A DNA stretch of 56,465 nucleotides from contig NW_019091388.1 of NCBI RefSeq assembly GCF_001949145.1, positions 196,411-252,875 of the forward strand, given 5' to 3'. Origin of the DNA: Acanthaster planci (taxonomy: Eukaryota; Echinodermata; Asteroidea; Valvatida; Acanthasteridae). A program made the translations under genes and the position numbers. The notes under the pieces are model-generated. The model searched no databases and was not told where the DNA came from. It worked only from the letters and a program-made list of their open reading frames with translations. Within the stretch, counting starts at the first letter, position 1. Each line of letters begins with the position of its first letter. This document shows positions 35,001 through 45,701 of this stretch, piece after piece.

Positions 35001-38000
35001 ATGCATGGCTCACACAGTATTAATGCGGATACCTGCTGAGAGTTGTCAACGTGTCACCCCGGTGACCTGTACGCATAGCCCCCCCGTATAATGCCATTGC
35101 AATATCGCCAATGGTTGTTCACTGCATGCATCATTAACTGGCCTCGTCTGCCCTTGCATCCGTGTAGGATGTCTTTGTAACTTGTGAAGTCATTATGTCC
35201 TCCGTCAGCCCCCCCCCCTCCGTTTCCCGTTCACACGAGTGCATTGCCCCTGCCTGCCATGTTTTAGGGGCTGTTTGGCGCTTAATGTCCTTGAAGGCCT
35301 CTCGTGAACCGATTGGAATCACTTGGACGCTGTCCTGCATACTACACATGTACCGCTCGTGCATGTAAAAACACCGCAACAAAACAAGGCCAGTTTTGCT
35401 CACTCAGTGGAAATCAAACCTTTTTATTCTGGAAAATTTGGGTCGAGAAACAATTGCCAGCGTAAACACTTTAACACATATATCGCCGATATTCGATATT
35501 TCTTCACAAGGAAGCGCCTACGGGAACTCATTTTTAATTTGTGTACCGTGACAATAAAATCGCACTACCGTCCACCACTGCAATAAAGTTGCTACAGAGG
35601 AAGTAGGAACAAATTCATGGGGGGGGGGAGGGGCTACACATGACAGGACGGGGTGGGGGGGGGAGACACAGTGGACATTCTATCTCCTACTGATACACGT
35701 ATTGGGTTTACGGTTGCAATCATTTGTAAATTTCCGAAGCGACAAATCCGGGAGAAGTCTGAGCAAGGACGATCACGTCATACTGCAGCCGTTTCCATCG
35801 TAGGTCCCCCGTGTTTGGTCCATAACACTGGTATCAGTGGGGCAGACACACACACCCACACCCTACCAGTGTGTATTCGAGTTTGCTTCTGCATTCAATT
35901 TGGGACCCTGAACAATAGAGAGCAATAAGGTCCCCGATTGACAGAAGGTCTCCGATTGACAACTGTGTACAAAACATATGGGTGGTTTTCTAAAAAAGTT
36001 CAAACAAAAGAGGAACAATAGGGGGTCCCCAGTTGCAGGCACACACACCCATGTGTATTTTTCCGCGTTTGGGAACCATTTTGTTACACTTGACTTGAGG
36101 CCTGTAGGCTAACTTTTGGGGGTAAGACCTCACGCTATGCTCTGTACACGATTGTCAAACGTTGACCCGCTGTGAGAATTATCCTCGTTCAGGTACCCCA
36201 ATTTTTTTGAAAGAAAAAAACAAAACAAAACAAACAATAAAAAAAACCAGAGCATAAATATCAAAGCATGCCAAAAAACAGAAACAGAAATCCTACGCAA
36301 GGAAGTTTTGTAAATAATTCGGGCTGTCGTTTCTCAGCGGATCATTTCTTTTTTTATTATTCCAACTTATTTCAACGAACTCTTGGAAGAAATGAGTCAC
36401 TGCGGACGCATTTAAATGAACGCCACCCTCGCGCACTGAAAGTGCACGATCGCAGGTAATGCTAACAGAATTGGCACGTGGGCTGCTGGACCTAAAACAA
36501 GGATATGAAACTGGGGTCGAGCCCGATGCGATTTGCAGAACTTCACGTATCAACACTGCACAAACTGAGGTGTTAAATTTAACAACGCTAGGGTTATCAG
36601 GCGACCATTTGTGTTAATTAAACTTGTTGGTGTTGTTCAACACCGTTGGTTTACACTTTTCACACCCTCCAGTACACTGTTACATCTGTACATGTGGGCG
36701 TGAAAACTAACACCAGCGGTGCTGAACTTACACATCTCGGTGTGGGTCATCATAACACCAATTTCAACACCCCAGTTTTTACAGAGCCTTCTCATGAGTA
36801 TGAACGCTTTTTACACGGAAATAAGCTTGAAAATACAAAACAAAAGCAAAACAATTTTGACAATTACAGATGGGTAATTCCAGAAATTAGGGGTCTAAAA
36901 GTGTGACCTTTGTTATTAACTGTAACAGGGAAATATCACCGGCATTGATTTCAAACTATTACTATTTGTTGGGCAGATAATTTGCATTAATTCATAAACA
37001 TCACCCTTGGGGATTAGATAATGTGTTCTGAACTTGCAAAATCACGTGACAGATGTGACAGGGACACAAAAAAGGGACCCCTAATTTCTGGAATTACACA
37101 GATGTGAGGCTTAGCGACGAAAAATAAACAGCCAAATCAGTAGAACTACCGTCAAAATGCCTGACAACTTTTTGAGTATGCCCAGTGTCCACTTTTTGTC
37201 TTTTGAAAATATTAGCCGGCCTACTCTTTGGAAAGTGGTTGCAGATGAAACTGTACATTATAAGGATTAGGTCATATCAGTATCAAACAAGGAAAAAATT
37301 AAAAAAAAAAAAAAAAACAGAAATAAGGTCGTGCAGAGTCAGCTTCCGTTTCGGTGGCTGCCTGCTTTTTATCTAACTTTGAACCCAGGAAACAAAGAAA
37401 AAGCATCAATCCGTTCAAAACTAAATGTGGGTCGGAACGTCTCATTTGTAAGACCTGTCAATGTGACTACCTTCGTATGGCCATTTCATATTTTGTTGGT
37501 TACGGCAACAAATCCCATGCTCTCGCCCCTTGGAAAGGGGTACATTTTCCCCTAGTGAAACAGTGAAACAAACCATGGAGCTCCACGAACAAACAAAGTT
37601 GATGAAAAATCTAGTTGACACTTTTAATACTATCTTAAAATCAGCCTCCTGTTCAACGTATCTCTTTCATTTTCAAGTCTTTGGAAAGTTGATACATCAA
37701 CGACTGTTGGATATGCGAGAAAGAAAAAAAGCAACCTTGAAGTAATCTTGAAAAACCTGGACGCCAGGCATGTTTTATTTCTTACTTGGCCCTCGCCTCT
37801 TATTATAAATACATGTACAGACAGTGATTTGCGGCTCCGTCCTCTATGGTGGCATCTGAAATTAACATGTAAACAACATGACCTATCCTGACTACGACAA
37901 AGCCAACCAGTACAGTTGAACCTCGTTAATAAGAGCACTGTTAATACAGAGTCTGCTTATTACAAGGTTAATCATACGTCCAAATCCTTTGTATATCATT

Positions 38001-38324
38001 GTTTTCATTCCTGATAATACAAGGTTCCTGTTATAACAAGGTAATTTGCAAAGTCTGAAGGGCCTCTAAGTAACGAGGCTCAACTGTATTTCACTTTTCT
38101 TGCATTCCCAATAGAAGATGGCCTTGGAATTGCCTACACCATCCTGCACCGTAGCTCATGCCCAGCATCGACCATCACTGTACTGACCGTTGATGTCAAC
38201 ACAACAACGGGGAATAGGTCAGCTCAACAGCGCAGCGTTGATGATCGTGTTTTTTTTCCCGTCCTCACACCACCAAAGAGAGCGAAACCAACTTAACATG
38301 GATTTACTCACCTGGTGCAGACAT
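26050..38324 (-). CDS. CD225/dispanin-family membrane protein C, complete, with 9.6-kb first intron
   Basis: Exons, high to low: 38312-38324 (13 nt, MSAP plus one base), 28589-28734, 28127-28180, 27076-27207, 26050-26226. Phases match (1, then 0 throughout) and give 173 residues. The head reads GEFNAEKPPAYNQDY followed by PPQQGY hexapeptides; an extra small exon adds PGYPPQAAYTPQQGAVVT. Residues 72-115 hold VIVRTTGIQPNDHLIFAI and the CCLPFGIVGIIKAMD membrane segment. Residues 116-173 hold the loop RWAAGDAAGAEAASKEAKKW and the second helix, ending FSNFYG. The NDxL, CCLP and GDAAGA...AKKW signatures define the CD225/dispanin family; the paired cysteines are the likely palmitoylation site. The long first intron contains the N-bounded duplication and other repeats. 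The micro-exon start is the least secure element but matches gene D in length and phase. Confidence 0.85.
26949..27008 (+). repeat. Dispersed ~60-bp element, copy 1
   Basis: Reads CCCGACCAATATGGCTCTTT, then TCAAACGATGAGGGCGTGCT and TCTGCTCAAGGCAGA. Close relatives occur at 33229-33288 in the same orientation and at about 43880-43930 and 44842-44890 in the opposite orientation, all within the dispanin cluster. Confidence 0.7.
28603..28695 (-). repeat. Coding 18-bp tandem repeat (PPQQGY hexapeptide)
   Basis: Five near-identical copies of an 18-bp unit (plus strand CTGTTGAGGAGGGTAGCC) lie inside the second exon of gene C and encode the repeated PPQQGY. The copies are almost identical at the nucleotide level, implying recent slippage or homogenisation. 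Gene D has the same hexapeptide with more diverged codons. Confidence 0.9.
30135..30860. repeat. Foldback array of AAGTCGACTT-containing units
   Basis: Units of about 45-53 bp with the core AAGTCGACTT and the motif AATTTATGTCATCAAGTCGA run in one orientation from about 30150 to 30480, and in the other (TCGCCAAGTCGACTTACTTG ... ATAAATTATC) from about 30545 to 30850, with a short spacer. This is the architecture of a foldback transposon with long, internally repetitive inverted ends. The right-hand arm recurs at 31909-32185 in the second duplicated block. It lies in intron 1 of gene C. Confidence 0.75.
30590..33222. repeat. Two near-identical ~1.3-kb direct repeats bounded by single Ns
   Basis: Blocks 30590-31907 and 31909-33222 are nearly identical over their whole length. 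Single N bases stand at 30589, 31908 and 33223, exactly at the outer edges and the junction. Differences include a ~36-bp stretch present only in the first block near 31050-31085 and short insertions in the second near 32180 and 32775. This most likely reflects two haplotype copies of one contig placed in series; a real tandem duplication is the alternative. No gene was recognised in either block. Confidence 0.85.
33229..33288 (+). repeat. Dispersed ~60-bp element, copy 2
   Basis: CACCCGACCATAATGGCTCT followed by TTTCAACCGATGAGGGGGTG and ATTCTGCTCAAAGCAGA. It begins a few bases after the N at 33223. Confidence 0.7.
36554..36783. mobile_element. TTAACACC-type palindromic MITE, copy 1
   Basis: Begins CACTGCACAAACTGAGGTGT and ends ACACCCCAGTTTTTACAG. 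Inside it carries many GGTGTTAA/TTAACACC alternations that pair with each other. No coding capacity. Copies 2 and 3 are at about 47455-47655 and 48921-49149. Confidence 0.7.
37913..38086. mobile_element. pogo/Tigger-type MITE, 174 bp, TA target duplication
   Basis: Ends CAGTTGAACCTCGTTAATAA and its imperfect complement GAGGCTCAACTG, flanked by TA on both sides. Interior shares TTATAACAAGGTAATTTGC-like sequence with the copy at 3604-3778, in the opposite orientation. Non-coding. It lies about 230 bp from the gene C start micro-exon, within intron 1. Confidence 0.8.
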
Positions 38325-40491
38325 TTTCGCGACTTCAGACAAGTCTCAGCGGGGGCCAATCTCGAGTCAAGATAATCTACTTTCACTAGCTGTTGTAGTA
38401 AGGACTCCAACAACAAGCACAGTTAGCGAAATTTCCCAGATCAGACGATAAAGATCAAATCGAGACCGTCGGGAGGCCAGCTAGCTGAATAATTGAACTG
38501 TCGTGTACCGCGTGTACGCGGTGCGGTAGGGATTTTCGTTTGACTTCTAAGTCTATGGGCATGTACATGCCCATAGACTTAGAAGTCAAACGAAAATCCC
38601 TACCGTACGTGTAGTGTACGTTCACTCTCTCGCGTACCGCAAGCGCTGTGCAGTCAGACGTGAACATTTACGTCACTGGTCACTGCATCGCGTGTGCGTA
38701 CGCGTCTGTATGTCGCGTAATGCCTAGACGTTTCTCCAGCTTGAGGTGTCGACTTACTGGTAATCTCGTACACTTAAGCTAGAGGCGTTGCGTGGAAAAC
38801 ATCTTGCAGGGGAAGTTCTTTTGTTCTACAGAGGAGCCCCCTCTGCGCATACCCTGTGGAACAAAAGCAATGGCCTGCAAGATGGCAGCCATGCAAATAT
38901 CTGTAGGATTAGATACAGTCGTCAGCGCAATCTGGAAAGTATTATGGACAGTACATTGTAGAACTGAGGCCTGCTGCTTGGGTGAAGAGAAAGATTAGGC
39001 AACGCCCCGTTCTTAAAGGAAATTACCAAAGTCTATATTTCGATGATCTAGAGATCACTTGCATTGAAATAAACAAGGAGCAAATGCTGAAGATATTTAC
39101 CATGTCTGATTTTTTGTTTTGAAACAATTAATTACATAAAGCATAATTATACAGAATGACACGGGTGTATGGAATGAAATTAAACAAATCACTCCCCTTT
39201 TCTCAGTTTTTAGTAATACTTTATTCGTTCTTAGAGCTATACTTATGAAGAACCTCTGTCCGCTGTGTCCAGGATTTTCCCAGATATTGCAAGGGGGTCC
39301 CTTCATAACGGTCGCTGTTGGCGCTCACATTACGGATACCGTGGGCCTAGACTTGAATCAAGTCGGACTTACGTTGCCCTTCCTTAGTCAGCCATCCCCG
39401 CCCCATCCCTTCAGTCGGTACGCACCACACGGCGGTCGCGCTCGGCCCGCAAGCTCGCGTAACCCTTATAAGGCGCCCTCATTATAGCCTTTATTGTACA
39501 ACGTGGCTGAGTTCGGGTGGCTTAGTCTCGGATGTTCACGAACAGCTCGATTTGTTTTTCCTGGGTCGGCTGCTCGAACGCCAGGAACGTACAACCGGTT
39601 ATCGTACTACCGGTAGTTATTTTATAGCATGCGAGCAAAATGCAACATGGCGGCGTCCTTGTGCATTCTTTGAGAGTTTTTTTTTTTGAAAACTGGGCTG
39701 AATTCTCTTCCATTAAAAAAGCATTTCTGCCATGGTTAATCATTAATGTTAATCTTGCAAAATGTTCCATTGTCTCCAGCTTTGTAAGCCATCTCGATAG
39801 TTTTTACAGTTTTCAAGAATGAAATCTCACGAAATTTTCCGTGTGTTTGTGTAAAACCCCGATGAGGAGATGGTGTGTGATCGCGTTACGAGACAGTGTT
39901 CTTGGGTCATGTTCCCGGCGTGCGAGCGCGAGAACACGAAACCCGTGCCTAGAACAGGCCGCCCAAACTCGAGCCGTGTCACCAGTCAGGAACTGACAGA
40001 AATAAGTTGACACAACAGGGCGCGAAGCAAGTAACGGCGCACGGTCTCGTTCGATTTGTACTTAATAGCAAAAACGAAGACGTCACAGATCGGAGATCCC
40101 GACTTGAGTCAAGTCTACCGTGGGCCCCACTTTTAGGCAGAAAAAATATCGCTTAGCACATTAAACCTTAAGCACAAGCTCGTAAAAAAAAACTCGTTGG
40201 CAAACTATGCGTATTATTATTGTCAAAGAAACAGAGTCATAATTCCAGAGTGAAATTACACACAATAATCATGAACTAGGCCAATGACGAGCGACAATTT
40301 AGAAGAAAGCAATGCATTATGCAACAATTTTCAAATTACAAACTCGTGTGAGGGCAGTTTAACGCGTATGCAACAATGCTGGTTCGCATCATCCATTAGG
40401 CGACTTTTGGTGTCCATAAACCAACGACGAATCACCGATCGTGATCCAGATCCGTGTGAGACAAATGCGGCCCCCAGCGGTGCGGTCCCCG
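38325..40491. promoter_or_regulatory. Presumed promoter region of gene C and 3' flank of gene D
   Basis: It starts directly upstream of the gene C ATG and runs to the gene D stop codon. The first 400 bp hold an exact 82-bp palindrome and CG-rich flanks (CGCGTGTACGCG, GTGCGTACGCG). No TATA box is obvious. No other gene was recognised; a fragment of the TTAAGCACA MITE family lies near 40140-40200. Confidence 0.4.
38524..38605. repeat. Exact 82-bp palindrome upstream of gene C
   Basis: Two 41-base arms with no spacer, centred between 38564 and 38565 on GGGCATGTACATGCCC. The left arm starts CGGTAGGGATTTTCGTTTGA and the right arm ends with its exact complement. Weaker complementarity continues outward into CGTGTACGCGGTG / TACGTGTAGTGTACG. 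The palindrome begins 200 bp upstream of the gene C start codon on the minus strand. Confidence 0.95.
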
Positions 40492-43400
40492 TTAATAGTA
40501 AGAGTAGACGCTGGACGCGATGGCTACATAATAGACGATGACGATGATGACCCCGATGACTTCAGCGACGATGCCCACGATCAGACCGATCAGGGACCAC
40601 TTTTTGGCCTCTTGCGACGCCTGCTGGGCCCCGGCCGCGTCCCCTGCAGCCCACTTGCTCCGGACCTGTGATCGTAAACCGGGAAGAGGCCACAGTGGGA
40701 TAAGCATTTTCCGTTATTTGGACAATAATTATTTAGACAATGATTTGAAGTCTGCCTCACCCTGTAAATTTTGTAAACATCACCGTGGCCGAAAATATTT
40801 TGACTCTTCGCATGAAGCGTGATGTCTTTGTACGATCTGAAAAATACTTTCGTAAAAAGAATCCGATCTAGCTAAGTTACTAGTGGCAATAATATAAGTT
40901 TGTCATTCAGTGGCAATCTTGGAGACACTTGGTAGCGGACAAATCGGTCCTTTTCAACAGTTGTGCGCGTGCTCAGAACTACCCAACAACTGGCCAAAAG
41001 GGCCAGTTTGTCTGCCGCCTCCAAGCGTCCCAAGCCAATCCCCTTCGATCAGATCCTTAACGTTAACAAAATCCTGATTCATGAACAGTCGCGTGATACA
41101 CTAGAGATACTTTCTTGGCTTTGTTAAACAGATGTCCGCAGCGAGTTTTAAGATTATACTGCAATAAAGTCTTTGCTTGGATCGGCTACGGTCTAGACGA
41201 TGTCCATCCCCCTTCGAGAGATAAAGACACCGGACCCTTGGAGAAATTATTTATGAAAATGATCCAGAATTCTCATACTCAGTGTACTACTGAAGAGGTC
41301 TTGCTGATCTCTCAGCCATACTTGAACGGTTTGTTAGCCCAACCAACCGATCAGTCCGGATTCAACATGCACTTAGGGTGCGACAGGAGCAGCAAGTTTT
41401 TTTGCTTGTTATTCTTTTTGGTTTTGGCTTGATTTGTGTAGCTTGGCCAGGTCAGGTCTAGTCTCAGGCTCGTCTGTCCCGGTCTGTGTTCTATATTCCT
41501 TGATGGTCTGGTTCAAGGGCTTATTTTTTGCTCAGCGTTTGTCTGTGTGGTTGGTACTGCTAGCTTCTTTTGCCATGCTACTTACCTCCATGGACTTCAA
41601 GATCCCCACTATTCCCAGAGGCAAACAGCAGAAGATAGTGACAATGATGGCCAACGCCAAAAAGTCGTTGGGCTGCGCGCCGACGGCAGCGGTGCGGACG
41701 ATCACCGGTTGACCAGGAACGGGAGTCGCCTGTGACGACAAACAAATTTCAGCAAATGAAAAAAAAAACGTTTCGATGACTTTTGGTATGCGATCAGATT
41801 TCTCATAAGGCTTATTAAAATTGAACAAGGTCTATCCTAGAGTTGCTGACTAGAGTCATATGACTTGGACTCGAGTTGCTATTTTTGTGACTTGACTTGT
41901 AAATACCAGCTTTGACTTGTGACTTGACTTGGACTTGCAAAAAAAATTATGACTTGATAACAACCCAAGTCAGACGCTGCTCGACCGGCCCCATCGATTT
42001 TTATAACTCGTAACTTTGTAAGTTGACGCCAGGTTCTTTTTTCTGATTGCAGCTGGACAAAATAATGCGCAGCTTGACTTGTACTTGGACAAAGAGACTT
42101 GTGACTGGACTTAATGACATGTGACTTGACTTCTTGTGTTTAGACCAAATGACTTGCGACTTGACTTGACTTGCCCTATGACCAAATGACTTGTGACTTG
42201 ACTTGTGTTTAGACCAAATGACGTGTGGCTCGACTTGCCCTGTGACCAAATGACTTGTGACTTGACTTGTGACTGGACCTAATGACTTGTGACTTGACTT
42301 GGACTTGCTAAAAATGACTTGCTGCCACCTCTGGTCTATCCGATGAGAGCCGACGGTTTAGACTATTTCTACGAATGAGAGCTTACAGAATCAGATATGG
42401 GCGTAAATCCCCGAGGAAGATTTCCACCCTTGAAACACCGCCCACCTTTTCGTGCAGAAAAAAAATCAAAGCGTGTTGTGAAGAATTTTTCAGACCTTCC
42501 AACAACAAAGTTGTATTCAATAGCGCTCAAAAAGAGAGAACACTTTGTCAAAAGCCACAAATACGCCGTTAAATATCTTAGGTTCTGCGGGAGTGTGATA
42601 CACACTACGGATGGACATCTGTATCGTGAACGTCGCCCCCAATGTCATAAGGTTTCAGCACCCCTTTTCAAATTTCCCCGTCATCCCTATCCCGGCCACG
42701 AATTTACGCATAGGGAAGCGGTAGGGGGAGGCGGGTTCATAGCTATACTGATGTTGTTGTCTTCACATACAAGAGAACGAACTTGGTCAAACAGAATGAA
42801 AGGGAAATCAGGAGATTGGGAGTTTGCGTCTTTAAAATTTACTGTGACTACAGTGGCTGCCTGCGGCTGGAAGCCCACCTGAAATTTGAACAAAATAATG
42901 GTTGAAAATAAATATTATTCGTTTATCTAAGAGGTTCTCAGTTGTATTCATGTGTCGGCCATCTTTAATTGAAAATGAGACAAACATTTCGAGAAAGAGT
43001 AAAAATGACATCGACGAAAAAAGTTCATACAATTTAATGAACAGCAGTTTTGTTCAGAATATACAATTTACAATTGTTTTAAGCCTAATTAAAAGGAAAA
43101 ATAACGGGAAAAAAAGTCCGAAAGCAGGATTTTGTAGCTGATTGGGAACATTCTATAGCTGACCACATTGAATATGATGGATTGAGGCAACAAGAACAAA
43201 TTAAACTGGCTTTGCCGCAAATAAGGTCTACGAAGAAGCCTAACGTAGGCCTCGTGCGCATCGTTGGTGGGTGGGAATGCTGCCCTCATACGTCCCGTAT
43301 AGTTACGAAACTTTGTCAGCACAAAGTAATTCCTCCCATCTCCTAATGCCATTCTCAGTTTGATAATTTTTTTTTTTTTTTTTTGCTTTTTTTTTTATAT

Positions 43401-45701
43401 CCGTTCATTCAACAGCTCATTTAGACGATGGAGGAATGTTCGGTTTTTTGAGGTGGGAGGAAAACCCAGAAATGAGTATTCCGGGGGAAGTTAACCCATG
43501 GAGTCTAGTCAGGCAGGGACTGAATTCAACCAATCCACACGCTGACCTCTAGGTGGGACTCGAACCTCGGCCACAGAGGTGGAAAGCGCGGAAAGAGCCA
43601 GGCTACACCAACCTGACTCCCCTGGTTGGTTTGGAAACAACCGGGTCCTACTAGCCTACTAAATTATGATGAAACTACGTGTCAAACTGACACATAGTTT
43701 CACGGACACATACACGGCTGAAAATAGGGTTTTGGACATGACACAAAATGTATATCCCCAGCTCGAAGACAATTAAAACAGACATGGGTCGCCAGCGGTA
43801 TCGTGTTTTGTTTGTGTGTTTAGCTTGTCGGGTTTCAGTTCGCTTTTAGGCCAGTGCTTTGGTTTCTATAGCCATCCGCCTTGCGCAGAAGTACCCCCCT
43901 CATCGGCTGAAAAGAACCATGTTGGTCAGGAGTGTTCACTCTGTTGGTGGCAACGCGACTGAAACGCATTCATTTCATTGTCGTCGTCCATAAACCGGTG
44001 GAGTGTAGTTCCCGTTTTAGTAGGAAAATTGCGCCCTCGCTTGGTCCAGCTCGGGGCTCTTTATTCACTGAGTTTCCGATGAGTCGGTCGGCCATCGGGG
44101 CCTTAAGACATCTGCTGCGCTCAAGGCTTGGTCGGGAAAACGAACGTATCGTACCTGCTGGGCGGGGTACGCTTGCTGCGGTGGGTAACCTTGCTGCGGT
44201 GGGTAGCCCTGTTGAGGGGGATAGCCTTGAGGAGGGTTTGCCTTCGCATCGAGTGGCCCTGGATAGACAGGCGGGTTCGCATTTGAGGCAACGCCTGCGG
44301 AGACAATAGTAAAAGTTTAGAAAGTTAAGAACAAATAAACCAGTTTTGATTGCATCGTTAAGCAGGTTCTTTAGGGGTTATTGGGAAAGGGTCTATACTT
44401 TTCTAACTCAGTGAAATATCTAACAAAACCCAGATAAAAGCAAATAAAAAAGCAAGCAAACAAACAAACACCACAATAACACCAAAGAACAAACTGAACC
44501 AAACCACCACCCCCCCAAAAAAAAAGAAAAAGAAAAAAGAAAACTTTGTCAAGTTTGTACATTAGCCCGGCTGAACGGTTTTACGCACTTCGTGCTTGAA
44601 ACAAGCTCAGCGATGGCGCTGTATTGCCTTGCCGCTTCACCTTCCGTTGGGGATAGCGCGACTGGCAGACAGGTAGGCCAGACAATAAGAAGCCACTTGC
44701 CGCATCCTTCTTTTGTCTGTTACAGGCCCCTGTTTCGCCTTGGCAGCTCCGGTGCTGGAGGCGGGAACCAGTGGCCGACCCGTGCAGGCATTTTGACTGT
44801 GCACACTCGGAGTATGGTGCAAGGGAGTGGTGTTATCTACTTCGAGCAGAAGCACCCCCTCAGCAACTGAAAAGAGCAGCGTCGGTTGGGATACTCGTTT
44901 ATATTTTGGTAGCGATGCGACTGTAACGTTTGCGTTTCATAGTCGTTTGTGAATCAGCGATGCGCAGTTAGGAAATAGCGACCTCCGTTAGTCCAGCCTG
45001 AGGCCCATAATCTTCAACAAAATTATAAGCTCTCGATCACGTAAAACTATCCGGTTTGTAGGTGACTTCGTCACAAAGGCGGACGCGCCACGATTTGCAG
45101 GTTCCCATTGGACGATCACTGAACTTGAAGTTGCGCGTTAACTTCCGGTTCCATGTAAACGGCTATCAATGCATATAACTCTACTTGCAGTGCACGTGCA
45201 GTGCACGTGCAGTGGGCGTGGTTTAAACTGAAGTGACGTCACACTTACGAACCGGATTGCCTTCTTAGGTTGAAAAACCGCACGCATTGTGCACCTGCCA
45301 TGATGACGTCATATCTAAGAAGATGAACTAAACTGATGCACAGAGGAAACATAATGAGTCAGTCGCGGTACTGAACAGCGCATGCGCCCGGGTGATGCGC
45401 GTCCGAGGTCAAGAGGGGACAGCGAGGTTGACCCCATAAGCAGAGCAATGCACCGTCTCGCACATTTGCTCCTCTGGAAGGACGTTTTGAAACACCAAAT
45501 GGAAAAATATGAAACGCCCCTTTGACCAGTAGTATCTCATCAATTTTCTGTTCCAATGTCATCAAATTTTTTTCTTTTCTTTAATAGTTACATTGGATAC
45601 AATCGAAGCCATTGAAAACCAGATTCCCTTCCATTAAACTTTAGCAGTTAAGTAGGAAGATTTGGAAAAAAAAATCTGATTAACTTACCTTGGTCAGTCA
45701 T
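40492..45701 (-). CDS. CD225/dispanin-family membrane protein D, complete
   Basis: Exons, high to low: 45689-45701 (13 nt, MTDQ plus one base), 44155-44294, 42843-42878, 41586-41729, 40492-40665. Phases match and give 168 residues. The head reads GVASNANPPVYPGPLDAKAN and then PPQQGY hexapeptides to AYPAQQ; a 36-nt exon adds VGFQPQAATVVT. Residues 64-111 hold VIVRTAAVGAQPNDFLALAI and the CCLPLGIVGILKSME membrane segment. Residues 112-168 hold the loop KWAAGDAAGAQQASQEAKKW and a second helix ending SVYSYY. It is the closest relative of gene C (same exon count, same 13-nt start exon, same WAAGDAAGA loop), so the two look like a tandem duplication. Membrane location and cysteine palmitoylation are inferred from the family; the function is unknown. 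Confidence 0.9.
41850..42330. repeat. (GACTTGT)-rich satellite in gene D intron
   Basis: About 480 bp dominated by TGACTTGTGACTTGACTTGG and AGACCAAATGACTTGTGACT units of irregular length, between the exons 41586-41729 and 42843-42878. A related GACTTGTGAGGA array lies in an intron of gene E. Confidence 0.85.
43470..43640 (-). mobile_element. tRNA-derived SINE (pol III A and B boxes)
   Basis: On the minus strand, TGGTGTAGCCTGG resembles an A box and, about 40 bases on, GGTTCGAGTCCCACC matches a B box, as in a tRNA-derived SINE head. The tail runs through CTGGGTTTTCCTCCCACCTC toward an A-rich stretch at 43366-43395. It lies between two gene D exons. The outer limits are approximate. Confidence 0.65.
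43880..43930 (-). repeat. Dispersed ~60-bp element, copy 3
   Basis: The complement reads CTGACCAACATGGTTCTTTT then CAGCCGATGAGGGGGGTACT and TCTGCGCAAGG. Similarity to copy 4 continues for about another 130 bp to the right (GTGGCAACGCGACTGAAACG versus GTAGCGATGCGACTGTAACG). Confidence 0.65.
44842..44890 (-). repeat. Dispersed ~60-bp element, copy 4
   Basis: The complement reads CCAACCGACGCTGCTCTTTT then CAGTTGCTGAGGGGGTGCTT and CTGCTCGAAG. It is in intron 1 of gene D, in the same orientation as copy 3. Confidence 0.6.
45188..45311. promoter_or_regulatory. Cluster of CACGTG and TGACGTCA sites in gene D intron 1
   Basis: Two CACGTG E-boxes within a direct repeat of GCAGTGCACGTGCAGTG are followed by two perfect TGACGTCA palindromes (CRE/ATF type) at 45234-45241 and 45304-45311. 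The cluster lies about 400-500 bp inside the gene from its start codon. Regulatory use is inferred from site density only. Confidence 0.4.

Larger units (their letters stand above)
33289..38311. other. Remainder of gene C intron 1
   Basis: No exon recognised. It contains G-rich patches near 35620-35665, a TTAACACC-type MITE (36554-36783) and a pogo/Tigger-type MITE (37913-38086). Open frames around 34006-34449 and 37354-37566 have no identifiable motif. Confidence 0.45.

Noticed and set aside
37354-37566. Cys-containing frame (SERLICKTCQ) reminiscent of retroelement nuclease motifs
   Set aside because: The match is a few residues long and no reverse transcriptase frame is nearby.
42397-42882. 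161-codon plus-strand open frame inside gene D intron
   Set aside because: No recognisable motif; it overlaps a gene D exon on the other strand and has no splice or start context.
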